Shown piece by piece: positions 18,440 to 27,561 of a stretch of DNA of 64,000 bases. The notes under the pieces are model-generated. The model saw nothing but the letters and a program-made list of their open reading frames with translations, made no database searches and was not told where the DNA came from. Positions within the stretch are counted from its first letter, which is position 1. Each line of letters begins with the position of its first letter. This DNA is from Patescibacteria group bacterium. Lineage in GTDB: Bacteria; Patescibacteriota; Gracilibacteria; Peribacterales; Peribacteraceae. The DNA is taken from NCBI GenBank assembly GCA_018814875.1, contig JAHIYH010000031.1:62001-126000 (forward strand), given 5' to 3'. Both the position numbers and the translations under genes were made by a program.

Positions 18440-18546
18440 GGTAAAAAAAGAGTAAAAGGATGAAAAAGAGACAAAAAGAGATAAAAGAATTGTATCAAAT
18501 AATCTCCTTTTACTCTTTTTCATCTTTTATCTCCTTTTTCTCTTCT
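18440..18546. repeat. GAGTAAAAGGATGAAAAAGAG-word inverted repeat (F13)
   Basis: aaaaagagtaaaaggatgaaaaagagacaaaaagagataaaag ... ctccttttactctttttcatcttttatctcctttttctc. Confidence 0.8.
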
Positions 18547-19463
18547 TAAGAAGAGGCAGAGAGAGCTTTCGATCTCACAGTCGGCCATACGCCCAACCAA
18601 GCACCTAAGCTTGCCAAAATTGGGGCAGCAACAAATTCAATTAAAAGTAAAAGTGGAATAGATCCACGGAAGTTATTAGCGAGCTCTTCTCCAAGTGCCC
18701 GCATCACTGCTCCTTGGAATGCAGGGAATACGGATGGGGTCACTGCCAAAATCAAGACAAGAGCAACAGAGCTCGTGATAATTGCGGCCCAGAGTAAGAG
18801 TGTGGCTTCGGTTGCAAATGGCAGGAAGATTGTCAGTGGATGTGCGCCACCAAGTTGCTCTACAAAAACTTCATCTCTGCGATCAAGCGCACGTCGGCGA
18901 ACAAGCTCTGTCACTATAAAAATGAGTACGCTCACGGCGAGGATCAAAACAAGGAATGCCAAAGATTTTCCTGCTGAAACAAAGCGCAATAGTTCTTTAG
19001 ATTCTGCCTCTTGCTGTGTGATTTGAGAAAGGTGCGTGGGGTTAATAATGCTTTGGAATGATTCCTGTTCGATGAATGATGCAAATGGTGTGTAGTCATC
19101 CAATGATCGTAGAGTAATACCGATAGTATCTTGGAACGGATTACCCATGTTGTACTTTTCTAGGAACGTGATCAATTCAGCGTCCTGCAGTCGGGCGTGT
19201 TCATAAGCTTGCTCGCGTGTGATGTATACAGCCTCACTAACATAAGGAAGCTCGTTGAGTTGTGCGAAAAATGTTTGGCGATCCTGATCGTTTGCCTCCG
19301 CTCGTAACTCAATTTTAAGGTCTGTACGTGACAATAGAACCGATTCAATCGTTTGCATGCCCAAAAGTCCAAAGAGAAGAATCTGAAGCATCAGAAGCAC
19401 ACCAAAGAGTGCGCCAAACACAGCGAACCAACGTCTTTCTCGAAAGGTACTTTGGATTCCCAT
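18546..19463 (-). CDS. ftsX: Cell division protein FtsX-like permease
   Basis: N-terminal TM, ECD, three C-terminal TMs; SEAVYITREQAYEHAR... Confidence 0.8.
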   Translation of the reverse strand: MGIQSTFRERRWFAVFGALFGVLLMLQILLFGLLGMQTIESVLLSRTDLKIELRAEANDQDRQTFFAQLNELPYVSEAVYITREQAYEHARLQDAELITFLEKYNMGNPFQDTIGITLRSLDDYTPFASFIEQESFQSIINPTHLSQITQQEAESKELLRFVSAGKSLAFLVLILAVSVLIFIVTELVRRRALDRRDEVFVEQLGGAHPLTIFLPFATEATLLLWAAIITSSVALVLILAVTPSVFPAFQGAVMRALGEELANNFRGSIPLLLLIEFVAAPILASLGAWLGVWPTVRSKALSASS

Positions 19464-19565
19464 TATTATCCCTCGCTTATAGAGGAGGGTGATGTTCGGA
19501 TCCATGCTGGGCATGGCACTTATTATAGGTCATGGCTTAGTCAAAGGCTATGTACAACAGAGAAA

Positions 19566-19650
19566 AGTTTCTAGTTTTTAGTTTCTGGTTTGCTAGTTTT
19601 GCTTCCGCTTAACTAAAAACCAATAAACTAGTAACCAGAAACTAATAAAA
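19566..19650. repeat. TTAGTTTTTAGTTTCTGG-word inverted repeat (F2)
   Basis: ttctagtttttagtttctggtttgctag ... aactaaaaaccaataaactagtaaccagaaactaa. Confidence 0.8.
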
Positions 19651-19653
19651 CAA

Positions 19654-20256
19654 TTATTTCTTCACAGCAGATTTCTCCAATCTTTCTACAGCTTCCACAC
19701 ATTCCTTCGCTCGTTCATTTGTTGGATCAAGGTCTAGTGCACGCAAGAAGAGCGCTTTTGCTTTCATGAAGTTGTGTACTTGCAAATGTGTTACTCCCAG
19801 ATCACAGAGCGTGAGAGGGTTTTCGCTATCCAAGTTTAGCGCACGTTCAAGTGTCACGATTCCCTGAGTTCGTTGGTCACCACTAAAGAGCGCCCATCCT
19901 AAGCAGCGCAAGATTTCTGGATTATTGGGCTTAAGCATGTTGGCCCTCTGAAGTTCTTTGAGTGCTTCTGGCCATTCTTCTCCTCGTGAGTGTAGGAATC
20001 CCAATATGTAATGACCGGTATAACTATCTTTATCCAAGGCTATAGCTTGCAGAGCTGCTTTTCTTGCACGATTAAAATGTTCCAAACTCAATTCATTATC
20101 TGCTACCTCTTCCAGTGCCGAAATATTCTGTGGGTCTTCGATTAAAAGTTCTTCTAAAATAATTAAAGCCTCTTTATGTTCACACATTATTTTGAGCTGT
20201 TCTGCTTTTTCCAAACGCTCAAGGACACTACCTGTGGGATCTTGCTTATTTGTCAT
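19654..20256 (-). CDS. Tetratricopeptide repeat protein
   Basis: Repeated TPR pattern (EALIILEELLIEDPQNISALEEVAD; NPEILRCLGWALFSGDQ; NPLTLCDLGVTHLQVHNFMKAKALFLRALDLDPTNERA). Confidence 0.85.
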   Translation of the reverse strand: MTNKQDPTGSVLERLEKAEQLKIMCEHKEALIILEELLIEDPQNISALEEVADNELSLEHFNRARKAALQAIALDKDSYTGHYILGFLHSRGEEWPEALKELQRANMLKPNNPEILRCLGWALFSGDQRTQGIVTLERALNLDSENPLTLCDLGVTHLQVHNFMKAKALFLRALDLDPTNERAKECVEAVERLEKSAVKK

Positions 20257-20311
20257 AGGTCACAAAAGTATATCGCACGCAGAGCGATGTACATGAGAAA
20301 GTCCCTATTTT

Positions 20312-20653
20312 TTATAGAGTACCGTAGACGAAGAACAGTGTCGTATTCATGATGATTTTGGCACTAGCGATGATAATCGCACCGATGATTGCGCCAATCA
20401 TCATTCCTTTGCCTAATCCCTTTCGTTGATCGTCTCCCAAGGAGATGATGTAGAAGAATGTGCCTATAACAAAGATAGCTGTGCAGACGGTCAATCCAGT
20501 TGTGATGAGTACATTACCGACATTCTGGATAACTTGGGAAATAGAGGGACCGTCTCCGACATGCATCGATCTTGTAGGATCCGCTGCTGCCCAAGCAATT
20601 TGTGGGACAGATGCAAGGAATAGTGCCTTGAGGTATCTAAAACGGGTCAACAC
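20312..20653 (-). CDS. VirB2/TrbC-like pilin-type small membrane protein
   Basis: Signal peptide plus two TM helices: VGNVLITTGLTVCTAIFVIGTFFYIISLGDDQRKGLGKGMMIGAIIGAIIIASAKIIMNTTLFF. Confidence 0.6.
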   Translation of the reverse strand: MLTRFRYLKALFLASVPQIAWAAADPTRSMHVGDGPSISQVIQNVGNVLITTGLTVCTAIFVIGTFFYIISLGDDQRKGLGKGMMIGAIIGAIIIASAKIIMNTTLFFVYGTL

Positions 20654-20802
20654 CAGTTAAGTATAGCATGTTTTTGGCATGTGATAACAAAGCTCAGAGG
20701 GCTTGCGGCTATTGGCAATTGGCTTCGTTCAGCACAAGTTAGCCAATAGCCAACAGTCCAAAAGCCCTTTTACAAAGCTAATAAAATAACACTCTCACGT
20801 TC

Positions 20803-23800
20803 TTGAATATGCTACACTTTCGGTCTCATAAGATTATGAACGGTTTTAAAATACGCTCACTTGATAATGAGTCTGATTCTAACAGGCGCATTACACGGCC
20901 TACATATAAATCAAAGAAACCATCTTGTTCTATAAAGAGGGCAGTTGTGTATCTTTACAAGAAGCGTCCGCGCAATCGACGAGAATTGAAGCGATTTTTT
21001 ATAAAAAGTGCATTGGGATTTTTTGTGTTCTTGATTCTATATATTCTGTTAATTTGGATCACACTTCCAGACATTAAAGATCCCAAGAGCTTCTTGGCAT
21101 CTCAGAGTACGGTTATTACCGATAGAGAGGGTGTAGAGCTATACCGTCTCTTCTCCGAAGAAGATCGTACATATGTAGAGAGCGAGCAAATTCCGCTCGT
21201 TATGAAACAGGCATCAATTTCTATAGAAGATGAACGCTTCTACGAGCGTGGATGTTTGGATATGCGTGCCATCACTCGTGCAATATTATTACTTGGTCGT
21301 GCAGGAGGTGGTTCTACTATCACAAGACAGTTAGCACGTAACGCTCTTAATCTTTTTGAAGATAATCGTTATCAACGGAAAATAAAGGAGCTCATTCTTG
21401 GATGTCAACTAGAACATCAGTTAGATAAAGATGAGTTGCTTGTGTTGTATCTCAACTGGATTCCATTTGGACAGAATGCATACGGAGTAGAACAAGCAAG
21501 TCAGGTGTACTTTGGTATTCCGGCACAGGATCTATCGCTTGCACAGGCTGCAGTTTTGGCGTCACTTCCACAGCGCCCTTCGTACTTCAGCCCATATGGA
21601 CGTCATCTGCATACGGAAGTCATTGATGATATTCATCAAAAAGTGATTGATGGTCGCATAACACGTTCTACTCAGGTTCCAGATAGTGATATAACGATTG
21701 GTTTGCTTGGTTCATATGTTGGGACGGGTAGTATCACTCTTTATATAGGAGGGCGTACAGATCAGGTTTTACAGAACATGAAAGAGCAAGGATTCATTAC
21801 AGAACAGGAGAAGCTAAAAGCACTTGGGGATATAGAAATGATGGAGTTCCAACCATCACGCGAGGATATTCGTGCACCACACTTTGTTCTTTGGGTGCGT
21901 GAGGAAATTGAGCGAATGTTTGCAGGCAGTGCAGAAGAAGGGCTGTTTGAACAAGGAGGTCTCACTATCGAGACGACCTTGGATTGGGATTTACAGCAAG
22001 CTGCAGAAGAAGTGATTGAATTCCATCGAGAGGATGTCCTAGCGCGTTACGGTGCGTACAACATGGCATTGGTAACTATTGATCCTGACACACGTGAAGT
22101 GTTGGCGTATGTGGGGAATATGGATTATTCGGATACAGAGCACGGTGGAAAAATTGATATGGCTCTCGCCCCACGTCAGCCTGGGTCCAGCTTCAAACCT
22201 TTTGTGTATGCAGCAGCTTTTGATCAGGGTTACAGTCCCGCCACAGTCATCTTTGATGTTCCTACAAAGATTGGTGATAACGAACCACAGAACTTCGATG
22301 GCATGTTCAAAGGACTTATGACTATGCGACAAGCATTGGGTGCTTCACGTAATATCCCAGCTGCAAAGACATTCTTTCTTGCAGGAGGAGAAGATCATAT
22401 CTTGAATTTGGTGGAAGACATGGGTGCGCCCAGTCCAAAGCAGCGTCGTAAGGAATTAAACGAAGAACGTCCAGATGGCTTTGACTACGGATGGCCGCTT
22501 GCATTAGGGGCTGCAGAGACTCCACTCTTCGAGATGACGCAGGCTTATACCACGTTTGCTGCAAGTGGAGAGTATTCTCCTGTGGTCCGCATCAGACGTA
22601 TCACTGATAAGAAAGGGAACATCCTTTTTGAGGCTGATTTTGAAGCAAAAAGCATTCCAGTTCTCGATCCTCGAATTGCATACCAAATTACTTCGGTTCT
22701 AAGTGACGAATGGGCACGCCCAGAAGAATACTGGAAGACACAACTGACCATTCCTAATTATCAGACAGCAGCGAAGACTGGAACAAGTAATAAGTGTTTG
22801 GAGTGGAAGGATGAGGAGACGTGCTTATTGCGCAAGCCAGACAATGCGTGGGTTCTTGGTTATACACCACATCTTGTTACAGGAGTCTGGGTTGGCAATG
22901 CCGATAGCTCTTCCATGTTCGAAAAAGGAGGGGGCCTAAATACTGCAAGTCCTATATGGCGCGATTACATGATGAGTGCACACCGTCTCATTGAAAAGTA
23001 TGATAAAACTTTTGAAGTTCCAGAAGGAATAGTTCAGCCGCAGGTCTCAATGCTTTCCGGAGAATTCCCAACCGAATGTACTCCGGTTCATTTGCGTCGG
23101 GCGGATGTTTTCTTGGAGGATAATGCTCCTACAAAAATGGATCCTGGTTGCAAAGTTCTAAAAGTTGATAAGCTTACACATTTACTTGCCTCAGAAAAAT
23201 GCCCAACAGAAGCGCAAGAAGAGGGTAGCTTCTTAGTGGCACATAGCATTCTCCCAGATCGTTGGCCATTGTGGGAGAAGGGAGTGCAAACATGGATCGC
23301 AGAACAAATGGAGAAGTGGTACGCAAATGAAACGCATTCCGGTGCAATTATTCCGCTTCCAATTGCGCCTACAGAAGAGTGTGATCCCGCGCTAACTCCT
23401 GGTCGACTCGAACGTCCAGAGCTTTCCATCGATTATCCAAAAGCTGGTGGTATCGCTTCTTATCCTGCCTTTAGACCTAAGATTAGTGTTGATGTTGGAT
23501 CTACTGTGCGTGAAGTGATTTACAAAGTGGACGGGCAGGAAGTTGCGTCTTACACACAAGCACCTTTCGACAATGCTATGCGTGTACCACGATCGATTGC
23601 CAAGAATGGTATGCACACACTCTCGGTCACTTTGACTGATGAGTACTTTAATGAAATTACTAAGACTGTCTCCTTCCGATTCGATGAAGATAAGAGAGAT
23701 CCGATAGTACGACTTCTTAAACCAAGTAACGATATTTCTATTAAATCAGAAGAAGAGGTAATTATGCTTGCCGAAGCGAACGATCCAGATGGGGCGATCA

Positions 23801-24294
23801 AGTATGTTCAGTTTTATTTGAATGATACGTTGCTTTCAACGAAGCCAAATGAACCTTATGAACTTACTTATACAATTGGTCTTCCTGATGGTGTTTACAC
23901 GCTTCGTGCAGTTGCAGAAGATCTCGCCAAGAACAAAGCAGAAGACAGTGTTCAAATCACGATTGGTGCAGGGGGTCATTCCCTTCCTCCTGCTAGTACA
24001 AAACCAGTTCTTATGGAGCCACCTGTTTCTTTCTCAAACTTTAAAGTAGATGAGGTTGTTGATATACGAGTGGATGTTCCATTTTTGGGAAATGAGTATT
24101 ATGAACTAAGTATTATTATAGAAAGTGAAAGTATCACGAGAGATGAGATATTGTTGCATTTAACTGATGGGCAGGGTGAATATGTGCGGCCGTGGAAAGC
24201 AGATCGGCCGGGCACTTACTCGATTCGTTTGGTTACTGAAAATAGGAATGGGGAAGAGAGGGAGTGGGATATTAGGACGATTGAAGTCCGTTAG
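20803..24294 (+). CDS. Class A penicillin-binding protein (transglycosylase/transpeptidase), Ig-like C-terminal extension
   Basis: GT51 motifs (EDERFYERGCLDMRAI, GGGSTITRQLARN), transpeptidase (QPGSSFKPFVYAAAF, KTGTSN). Confidence 0.93.
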   Translation: MNMLHFRSHKIMNGFKIRSLDNESDSNRRITRPTYKSKKPSCSIKRAVVYLYKKRPRNRRELKRFFIKSALGFFVFLILYILLIWITLPDIKDPKSFLASQSTVITDREGVELYRLFSEEDRTYVESEQIPLVMKQASISIEDERFYERGCLDMRAITRAILLLGRAGGGSTITRQLARNALNLFEDNRYQRKIKELILGCQLEHQLDKDELLVLYLNWIPFGQNAYGVEQASQVYFGIPAQDLSLAQAAVLASLPQRPSYFSPYGRHLHTEVIDDIHQKVIDGRITRSTQVPDSDITIGLLGSYVGTGSITLYIGGRTDQVLQNMKEQGFITEQEKLKALGDIEMMEFQPSREDIRAPHFVLWVREEIERMFAGSAEEGLFEQGGLTIETTLDWDLQQAAEEVIEFHREDVLARYGAYNMALVTIDPDTREVLAYVGNMDYSDTEHGGKIDMALAPRQPGSSFKPFVYAAAFDQGYSPATVIFDVPTKIGDNEPQNFDGMFKGLMTMRQALGASRNIPAAKTFFLAGGEDHILNLVEDMGAPSPKQRRKELNEERPDGFDYGWPLALGAAETPLFEMTQAYTTFAASGEYSPVVRIRRITDKKGNILFEADFEAKSIPVLDPRIAYQITSVLSDEWARPEEYWKTQLTIPNYQTAAKTGTSNKCLEWKDEETCLLRKPDNAWVLGYTPHLVTGVWVGNADSSSMFEKGGGLNTASPIWRDYMMSAHRLIEKYDKTFEVPEGIVQPQVSMLSGEFPTECTPVHLRRADVFLEDNAPTKMDPGCKVLKVDKLTHLLASEKCPTEAQEEGSFLVAHSILPDRWPLWEKGVQTWIAEQMEKWYANETHSGAIIPLPIAPTEECDPALTPGRLERPELSIDYPKAGGIASYPAFRPKISVDVGSTVREVIYKVDGQEVASYTQAPFDNAMRVPRSIAKNGMHTLSVTLTDEYFNEITKTVSFRFDEDKRDPIVRLLKPSNDISIKSEEEVIMLAEANDPDGAIKYVQFYLNDTLLSTKPNEPYELTYTIGLPDGVYTLRAVAEDLAKNKAEDSVQITIGAGGHSLPPASTKPVLMEPPVSFSNFKVDEVVDIRVDVPFLGNEYYELSIIIESESITRDEILLHLTDGQGEYVRPWKADRPGTYSIRLVTENRNGEEREWDIRTIEVR

Positions 24295-24410
24295 AAGGTT
24301 TGTTAGGTTGGTTAAGTCTATTACGTTTATTAGGTTCCTTGTTGATATCGAAACAACCGTATTTTAAAAGAACATAATAAACCTAATGAACCCAATCAAC
24401 TTAATAAAAT
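24294..24410. repeat. TTTATTAGGTT/AACCTAATAAA-word inverted repeat (F5)
   Basis: gaaggtttgttaggttggttaag...tttattaggtt ... aataaacctaatgaacccaatcaacttaataaa; second copy 55460-55568. Confidence 0.8.
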
Positions 24411-24412
24411 TT

Positions 24413-25159
24413 TTAAAGTTGTGCAGCAACCTCATCACTAATATTTGCATTCGTATGTACTTCTGCAACATCTTCGTCTTCTTCAATCGCATCTATAAAG
24501 TCCATCAATTTACGGGCAGACTCCGCATTTGAAATGTCAGCTTCCTGTTTTGCGATATATTTCATTCCCGCTTCTTTTACTTCGTAGCCAGCTTCCTTAA
24601 GTGCGTCGCGCACTTTTGACCAATTTGTAGCTTCTGTCTTTATTTCAATTAAACCATCTGAACTATTGATGTCCTCTGCGCCTGCATCAATCAGAGCAAG
24701 TTCGGTATCATCAGAGATGGGATTTCCTTTTCCGATTACTACCCCTTTTTTCTCGAACATCCACATCACTGATCCGCTCTCTGCCCACTTGCCACCGCGT
24801 TTTTCTATTGTCGATTTCACACTGGATAAAGTTCTATTTTTATTGTCTGTGAGGCATTCAATAATGATGGCTGCTCCACTTGGAGCATAGGCTTCGTATG
24901 TTACAGCCACAGTTTGATCTCCTTTGAGTTCTCCCGTTCCTTTCTTAACTGCACGATCAATGTTTATGTTGGGAACATTTTCTGATTTTGCATTATCAAT
25001 GGCAGTTTTGAGGCTCGGGTTCATTCCAGGATCGCCACTACCACCCTCGCGTGCACAGATCTCGATCAATTTGGCATGGCGAGTAAAAATCTTGCCACGC
25101 TTTGCATCTGTGGCACCTTTCTTATGCTTGATACTGGCCCATTTACTATGGCCTGACAT
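24413..25159 (-). CDS. yebC: YebC/PmpR family transcriptional regulator
   Basis: MSGHSKWASIKHKKGATDAKRGKIFTRHAKLIEICAREGGSGDPGMNPSLKTAIDNAKSENVPNINIDRAVKKGTGE. Confidence 0.96.
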   Translation of the reverse strand: MSGHSKWASIKHKKGATDAKRGKIFTRHAKLIEICAREGGSGDPGMNPSLKTAIDNAKSENVPNINIDRAVKKGTGELKGDQTVAVTYEAYAPSGAAIIIECLTDNKNRTLSSVKSTIEKRGGKWAESGSVMWMFEKKGVVIGKGNPISDDTELALIDAGAEDINSSDGLIEIKTEATNWSKVRDALKEAGYEVKEAGMKYIAKQEADISNAESARKLMDFIDAIEEDEDVAEVHTNANISDEVAAQL

Positions 25160-25213
25160 GATAGAAGTAGTGGATAAAGTGGAAGCTATTTCTTAATCAG
25201 AGCTTACCGTAGA

Positions 25214-25306
25214 TTAGTTTTTTGGTTAACTAGTTTTTAGTTGAAATAAGTCTGATATTAATAAAATAGCTGAACTAAAAACTAGAAACTAATAACTAGT
25301 CAACTA
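25214..25306. repeat. TTAGTTTTTAGTTTCTGG-word inverted repeat (F2)
   Basis: attagttttttggttaactagtttttagttg ... gaactaaaaactagaaactaataactagtcaacta. Confidence 0.8.
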
Positions 25307-25540
25307 TTTCCGGTATGCCAGCATCCCCATAAATCGTGCTCGTTGAACCGCTGTTCGTAGCATTTTCTGATGCTTGAGGCAGATGCCTGTGTAATAACGT
25401 TGGCGAATTGAACCAAAGTAGTCCGTGAAGGGTTTAATAGTAGGATAATCTTTGTAATCAATGTACTTAGCGTTCCCCTCGCAGAAGGGACACTTCTTGA
25501 GGCGTGGATCACTGCGCCGTTGTTGAGGATTATTGGCCAT
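25304..25540 (-). CDS. rpsR: 30S ribosomal protein bS18
   Basis: KKCPFCEGNAKYIDYKDYPTIKPFTDYFGSIRQRYYTGICLKHQKMLRTAVQRARFMGMLAY. Confidence 0.95.
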   Translation of the reverse strand: MANNPQQRRSDPRLKKCPFCEGNAKYIDYKDYPTIKPFTDYFGSIRQRYYTGICLKHQKMLRTAVQRARFMGMLAYRK

Positions 25541-25548
25541 GGTGAAAA

Positions 25549-26148
25549 TTAGAGATTTAATTCATCGTCGGAAATAAGCTTTTCCAGCTCTTCTGCGAGC
25601 TTGTCTTTTTCAATGGGAACTTCTTTTTCTGTAGAAGGATTTTCTTTCTTTTTATCTTCTACGCGCTTGGCATGTCGTTTGGCTTTATCCATAACATGGC
25701 GTTCGAGTTTTGCCTCCTTTTCTGATTCGCGGCGTTCTTCTACTGTCTCGCGTTCATCGAGCCATTTCTTGTACCCATCGGATAACTTTGTGATTTGATA
25801 TCCTGCAGGTGGTTTGAGCAGGAGATGCCTGAGTACACCATGCATGATATTTAGAGCCTCATTGATTCCCTTTATCTTGGAAGGATCAATTTCTAGGTGA
25901 TAGATTACAAACGATCCTTCGTTGTGTCCTTTAATGGGATAGGCGAGACCTCTGCGTCCCCATAGATCTTTTTCTACTTCTCTCGCACCTGCTTCTTTGA
26001 AGATTTCCTCTACACCATCAATTATCTCCTTTTCTTCTTTTTGGTTGAGGGGAAAAGGGTACAGGATTGAACACTCATAAAGACGTATATCAGATTCCTG
26101 ATCGTCTAGATCTGTGTCTGCTGCCGGTTTTGACCGTAAAAGTGTCAT
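25549..26148 (-). CDS. rpsF: 30S ribosomal protein bS6 with charged C-terminal extension
   Basis: YECSILYPFPLNQKEEKEIIDGVEEIFKEAGA...WGRRGLAYPIKGHNEGSFVIYHLEIDPSKIKGINEALNIMHGVLRHLLLK; upstream of rpsR. Confidence 0.9.
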   Translation of the reverse strand: MTLLRSKPAADTDLDDQESDIRLYECSILYPFPLNQKEEKEIIDGVEEIFKEAGAREVEKDLWGRRGLAYPIKGHNEGSFVIYHLEIDPSKIKGINEALNIMHGVLRHLLLKPPAGYQITKLSDGYKKWLDERETVEERRESEKEAKLERHVMDKAKRHAKRVEDKKKENPSTEKEVPIEKDKLAEELEKLISDDELNL

Positions 26149-26339
26149 ACGATTCTTGGGTGAAACCTCATATTTGAATATGAGGAAATCGTGCTGACGC
26201 AGATTATGTGTACAGGATGGTAACGTCAAGATTTATGTGTATTTTTTGGGGTTTGGTTATTCCAGTGCGGTGTTAGTTTAATTGACTCTAAGTCTATATT
26301 ACATTATAATAGTACCGTACATATTTTCAATTTTCAATC

Positions 26340-26867
26340 ATGATCAACTCAGAAGCATCTAGTGAAGGGCATCACATAACACCACCCTTGTCAGAACTTC
26401 GTCGGGATTCGTTAGTACGAGATAAGCCTGAGCAGGCAGTTAAATATTTAGGCGTTGCCTTAAATTCAATAGTTGGATCTCAAGAAAAAGGAAAAGAGGA
26501 AGTTATTAACTGCACACGTGATTTGGGTGGCGGTATTAGTGTTGTACTTGAAAATGTTATACTGCGTTTTGGCGGATGGGGTTTGGCTGGTGGTGGCGAT
26601 GAGAATGGTAAGATAGAAGTGCATACATCAGATGGCGAAGATACTCATGTACTGAGTATAACAAGTAACAAAACTAGCACTCCTGATTTTGCTTATGACG
26701 GTAGAGAAATACCATTACGGCGAAGCGAGTTGTTTGCACAGAGAATTTTTGATGCCGCAGTGGCCGTCGAAGAATATTCAAAGCAGCCAAAAGATACTAA
26801 GGATACGGATATTGATAAAATTGCGAAAGAGGTATCGGATGGTGCAAGTGATCTTGGGGTTGTGTAA
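26340..26867 (+). CDS. Hypothetical protein (175 aa)
   Basis: Uninterrupted ORF with plausible start; no family recognised. Confidence 0.55.
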   Translation: MINSEASSEGHHITPPLSELRRDSLVRDKPEQAVKYLGVALNSIVGSQEKGKEEVINCTRDLGGGISVVLENVILRFGGWGLAGGGDENGKIEVHTSDGEDTHVLSITSNKTSTPDFAYDGREIPLRRSELFAQRIFDAAVAVEEYSKQPKDTKDTDIDKIAKEVSDGASDLGVV

Positions 26868-26881
26868 TTTTATTACTTAAA

Positions 26882-26913
26882 TGGAGCCGCCCACGAGATT
26901 TGAACTCGTTATT
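26882..26913 (-). repeat. tRNA-Thr 3' fragment (att-like direct repeat, copy A)
   Basis: tggagccgcccacgagatttgaactcgt is identical to the 3' end of the intact tRNA-Thr at 29235-29309; extended repeat cgagatttgaactcgttatt is shared with 27540-27559. Confidence 0.75.
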
Positions 26914-26929
26914 CTCTCCACTCTTCGTT

Positions 26930-27202
26930 TTAACCCGTTCCGAGCTTGTTATGTGTTCCTGCATACCGAACCAAAAATATATCATTCTCTTTGCGAAAGA
27001 TGATTCGGTAATCCTTATCTATGATAGTCTCCCAGAATTTTGATTTTTTAAATTTCCCTTTGAGTGGCTTAAGGGGGTAAGGCGGGTTTTGGATGCCGTT
27101 TTTCATGAGATGCTCAAAAAATCTAAGAGCCTTCTTTTTGATGTGCTGAGGTGATTTTGCTAGCTCCTTCTCTGCATCACGGTGAATTTTTAATGTGTAC
27201 AT
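26930..27202 (-). CDS. RelE/ParE-superfamily toxin
   Basis: MYTLKIHRDAEKELAKSPQHIKKKALRFFEHL...KPLKGKFKKSKFWETIIDKDYRIIFRKENDIFLVRYAGTHNK. Confidence 0.85.
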   Translation of the reverse strand: MYTLKIHRDAEKELAKSPQHIKKKALRFFEHLMKNGIQNPPYPLKPLKGKFKKSKFWETIIDKDYRIIFRKENDIFLVRYAGTHNKLGTG

Positions 27203-27442
27203 CTACTTCAAATTTAGCATGGATTTGAGATGATCAATATCTCGTACTTCTGTATAAAACTCATCTGTATCATTGTCTTCCAGCATGATTTCGAAAGGGA
27301 TTCCCTTATGCAGAACTATTTGGCTGTAGAAAATATTAATGGCATCAGAGGGGGAGATGCCAAGCTTGCGCAAAATTAGTTCAGCCTTCTTTTTAAGACC
27401 TGGTTCAGTTCTGGCACGAATCATAGAGGTCCGTTTTTTCAT
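27203..27442 (-). CDS. RelB/DinJ-family antitoxin
   Basis: SMIRARTEPGLKKKAELILRKLGISPSDAINIFYSQIVLHKGIPFEI; directly upstream of the toxin. Confidence 0.85.
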   Translation of the reverse strand: MKKRTSMIRARTEPGLKKKAELILRKLGISPSDAINIFYSQIVLHKGIPFEIMLEDNDTDEFYTEVRDIDHLKSMLNLK

Positions 27443-27539
27443 TGTATCCCTATTGTATCCCTTTTGGGGTACATATGCAATTGGTTTTAACGAGGATTAA
27501 CTAAGATCACCTCTGCGCTTCATGTTACGGATTAACAGG

Positions 27540-27559
27540 CGAGATTTGAACTCGTTATT
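27540..27559 (-). repeat. tRNA-Thr 3' fragment (att-like direct repeat, copy B)
   Basis: cgagatttgaactcgttatt, identical 20-mer to 26894-26913. Confidence 0.75.
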
Positions 27560-27561
27560 AT

